From an uncultured Bacteroidota bacterium (GTDB lineage Bacteria > Bacteroidota > Bacteroidia > Chitinophagales > Chitinophagaceae), in the NCBI GenBank assembly GCA_903835005.1, contig CAILLK010000014.1:1-64000 (forward strand): a DNA stretch of 64,000 nt. The letters run 5' to 3'. Positions 9,928 to 19,900 of the stretch are shown here, one piece after another. Each line of letters opens with the position of its first letter. Position 1 is the stretch's first letter. The position numbers and the translations under genes are program-made. The notes beneath the pieces are model-generated. The model worked only from the letters and a program-made list of their open reading frames with translations, did not search any database and was not told the origin of the DNA.

Positions 9928-10215
9928 ATGAAAAAGAACTGGAAAAGAAAAATACCGCTCATTATCTTATTGGCAACAGCGGGTGCCGCTGCCTTCAGCG
10001 GCCTGGTAATGCTGCTATGGAATGGCATACTGCCATCCCTGTTTCATGTAAGTATCATCACCTTCTGGCAGGCAGCAGGGCTGCTTTTGCTGGCACGGCT
10101 GTTGTTTGGCGGCTTCAGGGGCCGCAGGCACAGAATGATGGGTGGCTGCCATGGCGGACACCGCAATTGGCAACATGGTGGCAATTGCGAGCCGAAAATG
10201 GCAACGGCGGAGTGA
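9928..10215 (+). CDS. Small two-helix membrane protein with Cys/His/Gly-rich tail
   Basis: A 95-residue protein with a short basic start (MKKNWKRK) and two hydrophobic helices at about residues 9-30 and 44-62. The second contains TFWQAAGLLLLARLLFGGF, a pattern I recognise from a widespread small Bacteroidota membrane-protein family without a defined function. The last ~30 residues are rich in Gly, His, Arg and Cys (GGCHGGHRNWQHGGNCEP) and should lie outside the membrane, where they could bind a metal. This is inference from composition only. The gene has its own promoter box and a strong intrinsic terminator at 10270-10302, so it is probably monocistronic. Confidence 0.8.
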   Translation: MKKNWKRKIPLIILLATAGAAAFSGLVMLLWNGILPSLFHVSIITFWQAAGLLLLARLLFGGFRGRRHRMMGGCHGGHRNWQHGGNCEPKMATAE

Positions 10216-10269
10216 TATTCATCTGTCAATAAAATACCAGCATTCGGATTCAAAAGCGAATTAAAATCA

Positions 10270-10302
10270 GATCAGAACTTTATTATGGTTCTGATCTTTT
10301 TT
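10270..10302 (+). terminator. Intrinsic terminator after the small membrane protein
   Basis: A perfect 9-bp stem (GATCAGAAC at 10270-10278, GTTCTGATC at 10288-10296) with a 9-base loop is followed by six T residues. It lies 55 bases after the stop at 10215 and is well placed to end the plus-strand transcript. Confidence 0.85.
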
Positions 10303-10484
10303 ATTATTGAATACCATTTTACCTGCTGTTATTTATATAATTTGATAGTCTGATTTTTGCAGGTGATAAATTAAAATTATCAATTGTTCTATACATAGGA
10401 AAGTTATAAAGCCACCTACTTCCCACTCGATTTAGGTTTTAGGTATAACAGGCAACTGACAATCAATATTATAAAGTAAAACAG

Positions 10485-10519
10485 AGATGTCCCTCATCTG
10501 AAAAAGGTGTGGGACATCT
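10485..10519. repeat. Inverted repeat, 9-bp arms
   Basis: AGATGTCCC at 10485-10493 and GGGACATCT at 10511-10519 form a perfect 9-bp stem with a 17-base loop, just beyond the terminator hairpin at 10527-10555. It may be a second element of the transcript end. No T run follows it on either strand. Confidence 0.5.
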
Positions 10520-10526
10520 GTAAACT

Positions 10527-10555
10527 AAAACGTCCTGCACCTGGCAGGACGTTTT
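10527..10555 (-). terminator. Bidirectional-type intrinsic terminator after the outer-membrane barrel gene
   Basis: A perfect 12-bp stem (AAAACGTCCTGC at 10527-10538, GCAGGACGTTTT at 10544-10555) closes a 5-base loop. With A residues on one side and T residues on the other it can work in both directions. On the minus strand it lies 25 bases after the stop of the gene ending at 10581. Confidence 0.85.
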
Positions 10556-10580
10556 AAATATTATTGATAATGAGGAATTA

Positions 10581-11366
10581 TCACTCGTCATCGTCACGGT
10601 TCCTTTCTTTTTTCTTTGGCTTTGGAGCTGCATCATCTTCATCTTCCATCTTATCAGCTTTCCTGCGGTGAATTTCATCGCCCGGCTCATGATGGCTGTG
10701 CATTTTGTGGCCGCAATTGAAATTTTTGCTGATACCTATATTAATTTCATGACCAAAAGTTAGGTCAAAGCTATTATTACCACTAACAGCTGCATTACCA
10801 GGATTTTGATATTGTGTTAATGAAGCGTATTTAATTGTAGAATAACCAACACCACCTACTGAAAAATTAAGAGCTACACCACGACCAACATTGATACCAA
10901 GTGCTGGAAATACACCGATTGTTACACCACTATATTTACTATCAGCTGGATTACCTTCAGAAGTATGATAACCACCAAGATAATCGAAATAAGCTTGTCC
11001 GAACCAGAAGAATGTTTCACTCTTACCTATATAGTGAGAATAGCGCGCAAATGGACCAACAGCATAGTTATTAAAGGTGGTTTTATCACCTTGAGTCAAA
11101 GTACCACCTGTTACAGGATTAATTCCGCCATATTGTCCAGCCTTCGTTGCATCTTGCCCCCACATTATGGTTAAACCAACAGTCCAATTATGGTTGAACT
11201 GATATCCAATACCGATATTAGCATCCCAGTTGGTGGTTTTAGCTGAAAATGAATCGGTTTTTGTATAAAAGCTAGCATCTCCATAAAGCAAAATACTATG
11301 TGGCTCCTGAGCGTTGGCTGCTGTTATTGTTCCTAATGCTAAAATCGCAAGGATCAGTTTTTTCAT
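10581..11366 (-). CDS. Outer-membrane beta-barrel protein with charged, His-rich C-terminal tail
   Basis: A 261-residue protein with a signal peptide (MKKLILAILALGTITAANAQ) and a typical small OmpA/OmpW-like barrel. Alternating strands appear throughout, such as WDANIGIGYQFNHNWTVGLT, and the barrel ends at INIGISKNF (residue ~216). Barrels of this kind usually end at the aromatic residue of the last strand. Here a 45-residue hydrophilic tail follows. It starts NCGHKMHSHHEPGDEIH and then alternates acidic and basic runs, ending in DDDE. The tail could bind metal or peptidoglycan, but no family match is claimed. A TATATTTG promoter box lies 25 bases before the start and a strong hairpin follows the stop, so it is a single-gene unit. 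Confidence 0.85.
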   Translation of the reverse strand: MKKLILAILALGTITAANAQEPHSILLYGDASFYTKTDSFSAKTTNWDANIGIGYQFNHNWTVGLTIMWGQDATKAGQYGGINPVTGGTLTQGDKTTFNNYAVGPFARYSHYIGKSETFFWFGQAYFDYLGGYHTSEGNPADSKYSGVTIGVFPALGINVGRGVALNFSVGGVGYSTIKYASLTQYQNPGNAAVSGNNSFDLTFGHEINIGISKNFNCGHKMHSHHEPGDEIHRRKADKMEDEDDAAPKPKKKERNRDDDE

Positions 11367-11390
11367 ACTTAGTGTGTTTTATTTAGAGAG

Positions 11391-11398
11391 CAAATATA
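11391..11398 (-). promoter_or_regulatory. Candidate -7 box (TATATTTG)
   Basis: The minus strand reads TATATTTG, a full TAnnTTTG match, 25 bases before the ATG at 11366. This gives a short 5' leader. The -33 region is T-rich but lacks a clear TTTG. Confidence 0.5.
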
Positions 11399-11535
11399 AT
11401 CGTCATTTCGAAAAAACCATAACTTTATGGAATAATTATTTTTACAATGTTGTATTTGGGATGATAATTGTTACGTTTTAAACCAGACCTCTCCTTTTTT
11501 CGGTAATAAAACCATTTGTAAGCCCGTATAAAAAG

Positions 11536-12405
11536 CTACGATCTTTCTTCTTTTTTCTTAGCCTTGCCCAATTTGGGGGAATCTTTCTTCTTACTTAGTT
11601 TTTTTATATTCTCAGCTACGGGTAGATTTTCTGGCATTGTACCACCCAGATCCTTAATTGTTTGACGCACTTTTTTACCTACTTCAAAATGAGTTTGATT
11701 AGCTTTTGGTATGCCTTTTACATTTTCCCTGCGAAGTTTTTCTTCTGTCTGAGTGGCACGGAAGAGGTTGGCAGCCAATTCAGTACTCCCCATGTGATCC
11801 AGAATCTGTTCACTTTTTTTAAGTGCCTTCTTTTTGTGAATTCCCTTTGCATCAAGTCCGCCATATAACCCCATATAGCCATGATTTTGGAATATGGCAT
11901 AATCAATCGACTCAATTACTCCGGATTGTTTGGCAGCAGCAGCTAATTGTGAATTATGTTTTGCCAGTTCATCACGGAGAAAAAGACGTTTTTCAACCTC
12001 ATTTTTCAATTGATGGTACTGATCCATCTGCTGAATTTCCTGCAAACGGGTTTGTACTGCAAAATAAGTTTGTCCTAATGCCACAACTTCTTTTGATGGG
12101 TCCGCACTTTGTACTATCAGGTAACAGGCATAACGGGAAAGCTTTATCCCATCATTAAAACCTCTCTCCGCACCCGAACCGATTTTGACCATTTCGTGGA
12201 AATCCACGAAATGGTTGTCTTTATCATAGCCGCTGTTCTTACAGGCTTCTTTTGCCTTTTCAATAACTGGTTTGAAATTGCGGTATTCTACATAATCCAG
12301 TACTTTAGCAAGTTCACGGGCACTCCAGAACTCATTGCCGTTTTCATCAACCTGTTTGATTTGCTCGAATACAGTAAGTCCTTTTTTTGAAATTTTGTTT
12401 TCCAT
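11536..12405 (-). CDS. dinD: DNA damage-inducible protein D
   Basis: The 289-residue product matches the DinD family of E. coli. The N-terminus has a BRO-N-like DNA-binding segment with FWSARELAKVLDYVEYRNF, and FVDFHEMVKIGSGAERGFND with KLSRYACYLIVQSADPSKE follows. These are the most conserved DinD blocks. The C-terminal part carries MGLYGGLDAKGIHKKKAL and TQTEEKLRRENVKG, also family features, then a lysine-rich tail. In E. coli DinD is SOS-induced and modulates RecA filaments. Whether it is damage-induced here is unknown, since no LexA-like box is visible. It starts 18 bases after the gamma-carbonic-anhydrase gene and is probably co-transcribed with it. Confidence 0.9.
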   Translation of the reverse strand: MENKISKKGLTVFEQIKQVDENGNEFWSARELAKVLDYVEYRNFKPVIEKAKEACKNSGYDKDNHFVDFHEMVKIGSGAERGFNDGIKLSRYACYLIVQSADPSKEVVALGQTYFAVQTRLQEIQQMDQYHQLKNEVEKRLFLRDELAKHNSQLAAAAKQSGVIESIDYAIFQNHGYMGLYGGLDAKGIHKKKALKKSEQILDHMGSTELAANLFRATQTEEKLRRENVKGIPKANQTHFEVGKKVRQTIKDLGGTMPENLPVAENIKKLSKKKDSPKLGKAKKKEERS

Positions 12406-12423
12406 TTGAATAATTGTTGATTG

Positions 12424-12936
12424 CTATTTAAACCACGAGCTGTACATCAGGTAGTTATTGGCTATTCGGTCTACTTCGCCTTTCAGCAGTTCAGGGCTTA
12501 TATCCTTTACTTTTTTAGCGGGCACCCCGGCAAAAATGCTCCCGGATGGTACTATCGTTCCTTCCAGCACCACCGCTCCGGCTGCTATAAGGCAATTTTC
12601 TCCTATTACCACATTATCCATAATTATGGCGCCCATACCTATCAGCACATTGTTGCCTACCGTGCATCCATGAACTATTGCATTGTGCCCGATGGATACA
12701 TTATCACCAATTACAACCTTGGTTTTCTGGTAGGTGCAGTGGATGCAGGCACCATCCTGCACATTTACTTTACTCCCCATCCGTATGCTGTTGACATCTC
12801 CGCGCACCACGGCATTGAACCAGATACTGCAATCGGGGCCCATAATCACATCTCCGGCTACGGTAGCATTGGGCGCTAAAAAACAACTTTCTGGTATCTG
12901 GGGCGAAACTCCTTTTACGGGCAGAATTACAGGCAT
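12424..12936 (-). CDS. Gamma-carbonic anhydrase family hexapeptide-repeat protein
   Basis: A 170-residue left-handed beta-helix protein of the YrdA/PaaY/CaiE group. Hexapeptide-type repeats run from about residue 20 to 130 (APNATVAGDV, VVIGDNVSIG, VLIGMGAIIMDNVVIG). The three zinc ligands typical of gamma-carbonic anhydrases are in place: His66 in GACIHCT, and His84 and His89 in GHNAIVHG. A C-terminal helix follows, as in the family. The cellular role of these proteins varies and CO2 hydration is not certain. It is the first gene of an operon with dinD, transcribed from a promoter box at 12977-12984 that faces away from thyA. Confidence 0.92.
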   Translation of the reverse strand: MPVILPVKGVSPQIPESCFLAPNATVAGDVIMGPDCSIWFNAVVRGDVNSIRMGSKVNVQDGACIHCTYQKTKVVIGDNVSIGHNAIVHGCTVGNNVLIGMGAIIMDNVVIGENCLIAAGAVVLEGTIVPSGSIFAGVPAKKVKDISPELLKGEVDRIANNYLMYSSWFK

Positions 12937-12950
12937 CTTTATCTATTTAT

Positions 12951-12976
12951 AATTTGCAGTTTACAATTTGCGGTTT
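12951..12976. repeat. Direct repeat pair in the carbonic anhydrase/dinD leader
   Basis: AATTTGCAGTTT (12951-12962) and AATTTGCGGTTT (12965-12976) are 11/12 identical and 14 bases apart. They lie between the minus-strand promoter box and the start codon of the 12424-12936 gene. They could be an operator or chance. Confidence 0.45.
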
Positions 12977-12984
12977 CAAAAATA
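12977..12984 (-). promoter_or_regulatory. Candidate -7 box (TATTTTTG) for the carbonic anhydrase-dinD operon
   Basis: The minus strand reads TATTTTTG, matching TAnnTTTG, 41 bases before the ATG at 12936. It forms a divergent pair with the thyA box at 13052-13059. Confidence 0.45.
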
Positions 12985-13051
12985 AGTGTTTAAATGGGAT
13001 TAAAATGTGGATACCCGGAAATCCATCCTTCGGCTTATGCCGTTTAATCTT

Positions 13052-13059
13052 TATTTTTG
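13052..13059 (+). promoter_or_regulatory. Candidate -7 box (TATTTTTG) for thyA
   Basis: TATTTTTG matches TAnnTTTG and ends 16 bases before the ATG at 13076. It lies downstream of the earlier possible start at 13007, which supports the 13076 start. Confidence 0.5.
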
Positions 13060-13075
13060 CAAAACAATTTATATC

Positions 13076-13870
13076 ATGCAGGCATATCTCCAACTGTTAC
13101 AGCATATCATTGATAATGGGGTATCCAAGAGCGACCGCACAGGTACAGGAACAATCAGCTGTTTTGGCTACCAGATGCGTTTCGATCTTAATAAAGGATT
13201 TCCCCTGGTAACGACTAAAAAACTGCATGTTAAATCCATAATTTATGAGCTGTTATGGTTTCTGAAAGGGGATACCAATATTGCATACCTTAAAGAGCAT
13301 GGTGTAAGAATATGGGATGAATGGGCGGATGAAAACGGCAATCTTGGCCCGGTATATGGCCAGCAATGGCGCAACTGGACCGGGCCCGATGGTAAAACCT
13401 ACGACCAGGTAGCCGACGTGCTGCACCAGCTGAAAACAAACCCCGACAGCCGCCGCATGATCATCAATGCCTGGAATGTAGCTGACCTGCCGCTAATGAA
13501 GCTGAGCCCGTGCCATGCCCTTGTGCAGTTTTATGTAGCCAATGGCAAACTCAGCTGCCAGCTCTACCAGCGCAGCGCCGATGTATTTCTGGGCGTACCC
13601 TTCAATATTGCTTCATACGCCTTGCTTACCATGATGATAGCGCAGGTATCCGGCCTCGGCCTGGGCGAATTTATACATACTTTCGGAGATGTGCACCTGT
13701 ACAACAATCATATCGCACAAGCCAGGCTCCAACTCACCCGCACTCCTTTCCCCTTGCCCATAATGAAACTCAACACGGATGTAAATGATCTTTTCTCATT
13801 CACTTATGAGGACTTTACTCTGGAAAATTACCAGTTTCATCCGACCATAAGTGCGCCTGTGGCAGTATGA
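13076..13870 (+). CDS. thyA: Thymidylate synthase
   Basis: Thymidylate synthase converts dUMP to dTMP using methylene-tetrahydrofolate in the cytoplasm. From the ATG at 13076 the protein is 264 residues, the same length as E. coli ThyA, and begins [15 protein letters not shown]. The ORF extends upstream to 13007, but those residues have no family counterpart. All hallmark blocks are present: [48 protein letters not shown], the catalytic Cys146 in [11 protein letters not shown], and [21 protein letters not shown]. The end is [10 protein letters not shown], as expected. It is convergent with the giant gene ending at 13929 and has its own promoter box. Confidence 0.98.
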   Translation: MQAYLQLLQHIIDNGVSKSDRTGTGTISCFGYQMRFDLNKGFPLVTTKKLHVKSIIYELLWFLKGDTNIAYLKEHGVRIWDEWADENGNLGPVYGQQWRNWTGPDGKTYDQVADVLHQLKTNPDSRRMIINAWNVADLPLMKLSPCHALVQFYVANGKLSCQLYQRSADVFLGVPFNIASYALLTMMIAQVSGLGLGEFIHTFGDVHLYNNHIAQARLQLTRTPFPLPIMKLNTDVNDLFSFTYEDFTLENYQFHPTISAPVAV

Positions 13871-13928
13871 TAAATTTACCTTCCTTACTAATCTTGAAAT
13901 TTAGTGAAAAGTATGTGCAGGAAACAAT

Positions 13929-16900
13929 CTACCGCTCCACCACCACTTTGGTAACATACCTGTAATCAATCCCTTCTACACTCAGTACATAAACCCCGGA
14001 TGCTACATCTATCTGTACCGGGATGGAAACGGTCCCATCCTTAACCGTCGCTGCGCTCCAGTCCTTTATCTTCATCCCTGCCACGTTGCTGATGGTTATA
14101 TGTACAGTTTCTTCGGTTGCCCAGTTGAGGTCTATGGTAAATCCACCATCGCCCGGATTGGGCGATACCCGCACAGCATTACCCCGCTCTGTTTCCCCGC
14201 TATGCACTCCCAGTGGTCCGCTTCGTCCTGCTGATGGCATCACTGTCAGATACTTGGTAACAGGGCATATTCCACCTGTTGCATAGGTTATCGTTACTGA
14301 TCCAACGCTGATGCCTGTTACATGTCCGGTTCCAGTACCCACGGTTGCTACCAGCACATTGCTGCTGGTCCATATGCCACCTGTTACTACATCACTCAAT
14401 GTTATGGGAGTACCGAGGAAAAGACTAGAAGATCCGGCAATAGCAGTTGGTGTTGTATATACCCCCTCTGCTGTATCCACCTTGCATCCTGTTGATGCCA
14501 GTGTATAGGTTATATATCCTGTACCTCCTGCTACTCCTGTCACTATTCCTGTCAGGCTGCCCACTGCTAATATACCTGTTCCCGAGGTGCTCCAGGTGCC
14601 TCCCGGTGTGGCATCCGTTAACGTTGCAATAGAACCGGAGCAGATATGCCCGCTGCCGGCTATAACAGCCGGTAACGGATTAACCGTAAACACAGCCATG
14701 GCAGTGCATCCCGATGGCAGCATATAGGTAACACTGGCGCTGCCAGGTGTATGACCCGTTACCAGCCCCAGTCCTCCGCCAAGATTGGTGACCGTGGCCA
14801 GGCTGCTGAGATACAAACCTGTTCCCGGCACATCGCTCACGGTCATGGTATCACCGTAGGCGCAGATGTTATGTACTCCCGATATCGGAGCTACACTGAT
14901 CACCGCTATTGCATCCGTTACCGCACAACCCGATGGCGCTTTATACGTGATTATTGAAACTCCTCCCGATACGCCACTCACTACACCCGTTGTGCTTACT
15001 GAAGCAATAGCCGTAGAACCACTGAGCCATACCCCTCCCGGCGTTGCATCGGCCAGGGCCAGCGTAGCGCCAAGGCACACATTTGAACTACTGCCGGTAA
15101 TTGCCGCAGGCAGTGCATTAACTGTAATCAGTTCCGTTGCCGTGCATCCTGCTCCCAACGAATAAGTAATCGTTGCTGTGCCCGCAGCCACTCCTGTAAT
15201 GACACCCGTTGATGAACCTATTGTGGCTATAACAGGATTACTGCTGCTCCACAACCCGCCGCCTGCATCTGTTGCTGTTACCGTGGCCGAAATACATACT
15301 ATTGCGGGGCCTGTAATAGCTCCCGGCAAAGAATTAACAGTTATTGTTTTAGTAGCCGGACATCCTCCCACTATATAGCTGATAACAGTTGTACCAACAC
15401 TTGAGCCTGTTACAATTCCACTTATTCCGACTGTGGCAGCCGTTGGAACTGAAGAACTCCAGGTGCCTCCACTTGTACCATCAGTCAATACAATAGAGGA
15501 CCCTATGCAAACCATCGCACTCCCTGATATTGCTGCCGGAGCTGAGTTGATGGTTATTGGCTTTGTAGCCAAACAGCCCGTTGGTAATGTATAAGTAATT
15601 GTCGCTGTTCCCGCCGAAACACCCGTTACCATACCGCTGCCGCTGCCCACACTTACACCCCCAGTCCCTGCACTCCATATACCGCCTGTTGTTATATCAG
15701 TAAACGGTGCAGTAAGCCCTGCACACAAGCCGGAGGTACCGGTAATTGGTGATGGCAGCGGGTTCACTGTAACCGGATAGGTAGCTGAACAACCGATTAC
15801 TGTATAAGAAATGGTTGTTGACCCTGCCACTATGCCGGTAACGATACCTGTACTGCTTATCGTACCTGTAGCAAAGCTTCCACTGCTCCATGTACCTCCT
15901 GTTGTTGCATCGCTCAGCGATGTTGTTAACCCGGCGCAAACCTGCGCTGTTCCTGTAATAGCCGCAGGTACTGCGTTTACTGTTACTATTGACGTTACCG
16001 TACAGCCGCTGCCCAGCGAATAAGTTGCGGTAGCTGTACCTGTTAAAATACCATTTACAATACCTGTTGTTGATCCTATACTTGCTGTAGTGCCGGGCGA
16101 TATACTCCATATACCACCACCTGTGCCATCACTTAGTGTGGTTGTCGCTCCTGCGCAAACATGCAACGTACCGGTGATAGTTCCGGGTGTACCATTTACA
16201 GTTACCACCACCGATGCACTGCAACCTGCCAGCGAAAAACATATCGTAGTTGCTGTTCCGGGTGATAGTGCTGTTACTAGGCCCGAAGTACTACCTACCG
16301 TAATTACTCCTCCGCTGGAGCTCCAGGTGCATCCCGGTATTGATGATGTAAGTGTGGTTGTTGTGCCTGTGCATAATCCCATTGATCCCGTAATAGAAGG
16401 CACCGGATTAACGGTTATGGTCCGCGATACGCTGCAACTGCCTATGGAATAAGATAAAGTACCCATACCTGCTGAAATGCCGCTTACAATACCGCTCCCA
16501 GATCCAACCGAAATTGCGGTTCCTGATGTACTCCATGTCCCTCCGGCTACTGCATCAGCATCTGTGGTTATTGAGCCCATACATACGGTCCCGCTTCCGG
16601 TTATAGCAGTGGGGGTATTATTTATAGTAACTGGTTTTGTGGCCGAACATTCTGCCGCAGTATAATCTATAGTTGCAACGCCGGCTGCAACGCCGGTTAC
16701 CACGCCTGTGGCGCTTATTGTCCCTGTAGTAACAGGGCTGATTGACCATGTTCCTCCTGGTGTCGCATCTGTCATTGCAGTTGTACCCGAAATACAGACA
16801 CTGCTGCCGCCGCTTATGGCTGCCGGCGAAGCGGTTACAGTTATTGTTTTGGCCACAGTGCAACCAGATCCCAGCGAATAGGAAATAGTTGTTACCCCAA

Positions 16901-19900
16901 CTGCAACTCCGGCCACAATACCGCTAAGGCTCCCGATAGTTGCTGCAGCAGGATTGGTGCTTGTCCAAAGGCCGCCTGCTATGGCATCCGAGAGAGTTGT
17001 GCTGCTGCCAGCGCAAACAGTTGGTGAGCCTGAAATGGCAGTCGGTGTAGTGCTTACCGTTACTATTTCCGCGGTTGTACAGCCTGTTGGTAATGTATAG
17101 ACAATTGTGGTTGTTCCTGTAGCTGCGCCGCTCACAATTCCGGTGGTTGTGCCTATTGTTGCTATAGTGGTAGTCATACTGCTCCAGGTACCTCCGCCAC
17201 CATCTGTAAGGGTAATGGTTGATCCCACGCACAACGCCGAAGGGCCGCCTATGGCTGCAGGCAACGGATTAACAGTCTCTGCACGGGTCACAAAGCATCC
17301 GGTGCTGATGGTATAAGTGATCAATGCTGTTCCTGCTGAGGTTCCGGTAACCAGCCCGGATGTGCTGCCTATAGTGGCTGCTCCGCTTATGGCACTCCAT
17401 ATACCCCCTCCGGCATCAGTAAGAGTTGTGGTTGATCCCTGGCATAAACTTGTTGGCCCTGATATTGCCGCTGGCAGCGGGTTTACAGTAATCTGTTTAG
17501 TTTGCACACATCCTGTTGACAAAGTATAAGTAACCGTGGCTATTCCCGTTGCCGTGCCGGTCACCACACCTGTACTGCTCCCCACACTCACACTCCCCCC
17601 CGACATACCCCATATGCCGCCCGGTGTAGCATCAGTAAGCGTTATCGTTGCACCCGGGCAAACCACCGATGGCCCGCTGATAACAGCTGGCTGCGGATTT
17701 ACTGTCGCCGTTACCGACCGGCTGCAACCAGTGGCAGTTAATGTATAATCTATAACCGTATTACCGGCAGCAATACCGCTGAGTACCCCGCTGGCACTGA
17801 TGCTTCCGTTAGTGGCTATGCTGCTGCTCCAGGTGCCGCCTGAGGTTGGGTCGCTGAGGGTAGTTGTGGAACCCACGCATACCACAGTTGTTCCGGTGAT
17901 AAGAGCAGGCAAAGGATTGACCGTTATGACTTTCGTTGCACTGCATCCGGCCCCTATAGCATAGGTTACAGTAACCGTACCTGTAAGCAGGCCGGTTAAT
18001 ATTCCTGATGAGAAGCCAATCATAGCTGTAGCCGGTGCGCTGCTTGTCCAGATTCCGCCACCTGAAGGATCTGTTAGCGTTATATTCCCGTTTAAGCATA
18101 CCTGTGACGGGCCGGCAATGGCCCCTGCCGTATTATTCACCGTTACAGTCGTGGAAACCGCGCATCCATCGGGCAACGTATAAAATATTGTTGCTGCACC
18201 TGGGGTTACACCCAAAACGATACCTGTGGCCGGATCCACAGTTGCTACTGGTAGGGAAGCACTGCTCCAGGTGCCGCCAGGCACGCCATCACTTAATGTG
18301 GTATTGAGTCCCACACACACTGATGTAATCCCGCTGATTGTCCCCGGCATCGCATTGATAGTTACTGTTGTTGTTACACTGCATCCGGTAGCCATAGCGT
18401 AGGTGATGGTGGCGTTTCCGGGGCTGTAGCCCGTATAAACGCCGCTTGCGGCTACTATGGGTGCAATAGTAACATCGCTGGTGCTCCATGTGCCACCTGT
18501 CACCGAATCGCTTAATGTGGTAGATATCCCTGCACAGATACTAGTAAGGCCGGTTATGGCCGAGGGTGTTTGATTAATAGTAACAGTAAAAGTAGTATAA
18601 CAACCTGTGGATAGTATATAAGTTATGGTTGCCGTTCCACCAGAAATGCCGGTTACCACACCCATTAAGGGAGTAACTGAAGCTACATATGGATTACTGC
18701 TGGTCCAGGTACCGCCAGGCGTACCATCACTCAGATAGGTTATAGTGCCGCTGCATAATACCGATGTCCCGGTTATGGGCAGCGGATTGGCATTTACTGT
18801 CACGGGCCTCGTTATAAAGCAGCCGGTACTCAGTGTATAAGTTATCACTGCAGAGCCAGATGTTACCCCCGTAACTACTCCGGTAGCCGTGCCCAATGTA
18901 ATATTTGTACTCGTTGTAGTCCATATGCCGCCACCGCCGTCACTCAGGGTTATAGATGACCCCGCACATACAGTTGTCGGGCCAACCGGTGGACCAGGCA
19001 TCGGATAAACAGTAACGCTTTTTGTTGCCAGGCAGCCTGTCGGCAACAGGTAAGTGATTATGGCTGTTCCCACTGATATCCCGGTTACAACACCTGTTGC
19101 GGGTACCACCGGGGCGACAACAATGTACGAAGAGCTCCATGTCCCTCCGGCTATTGAATCGCTCTCCGGAACCGAATTTCCTATACATAAAAACGATGCT
19201 CCGGTTATGGACGATGGTAATGGATTTACAGTAATTGTTGCCCCGGTAGCACACCCTGTGGTAAGGGTATAACTGATCGTGGTTACACCGCTGCCCACGC
19301 CTGCTGCCACACCGCCCGAAACAGTGGCTATACTGCTGGTGCCGGTGCTCCATACACCGCCTGTTGTGGTTTCTGTAAACGTAACAGTATTGCCTGTGCA
19401 TATACTGGCGCCAGCCGGGCTCAGGGCTGCCGGCAGCGGGTTCACAATTATGGTTTTAGTACGGTAAAGCGTACCACAGGCGAAGGTTACACTGTAAGTA
19501 ATTGTTGCGGTCCCGGCGCTAATACCGGTTACTATACCGGAGGAAGAAACCGTTGCTTTGGTAGTATCAGAGCTGCTCCATATGCCTCCGGATGTAGAAT
19601 CTGACAAGACAAGTATATTGCCAGCACAGACCGTAGAAAGGCCTGTAACGGTACTGACTGATACTACGCCACCAGGATATATTTTACGGATTGCATTATT
19701 CTGCTGGTCGGCTATAAGCAGGTTGCCCGAATTGTCAAATGAAACATCAACAGGTGTATGCATTGTAGCCGCAGTGGCAGGCCCCCCATCGCCGGTAAAA
19801 CCAATGGTTCCGGTACCTGCATAGGTGCTGATTATCCCTGAAGTATTTACAACTCTTATTTTCTCTGTAACATCAGTGGCAATGTACATATTGCCGGCTG

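Noticed and set aside
9915-10232. 105-codon plus-strand frame overlapping the small membrane protein
   Set aside because: It reads the same DNA in another frame. The 9928 frame has the two hydrophobic helices, a fitting start and promoter spacing.
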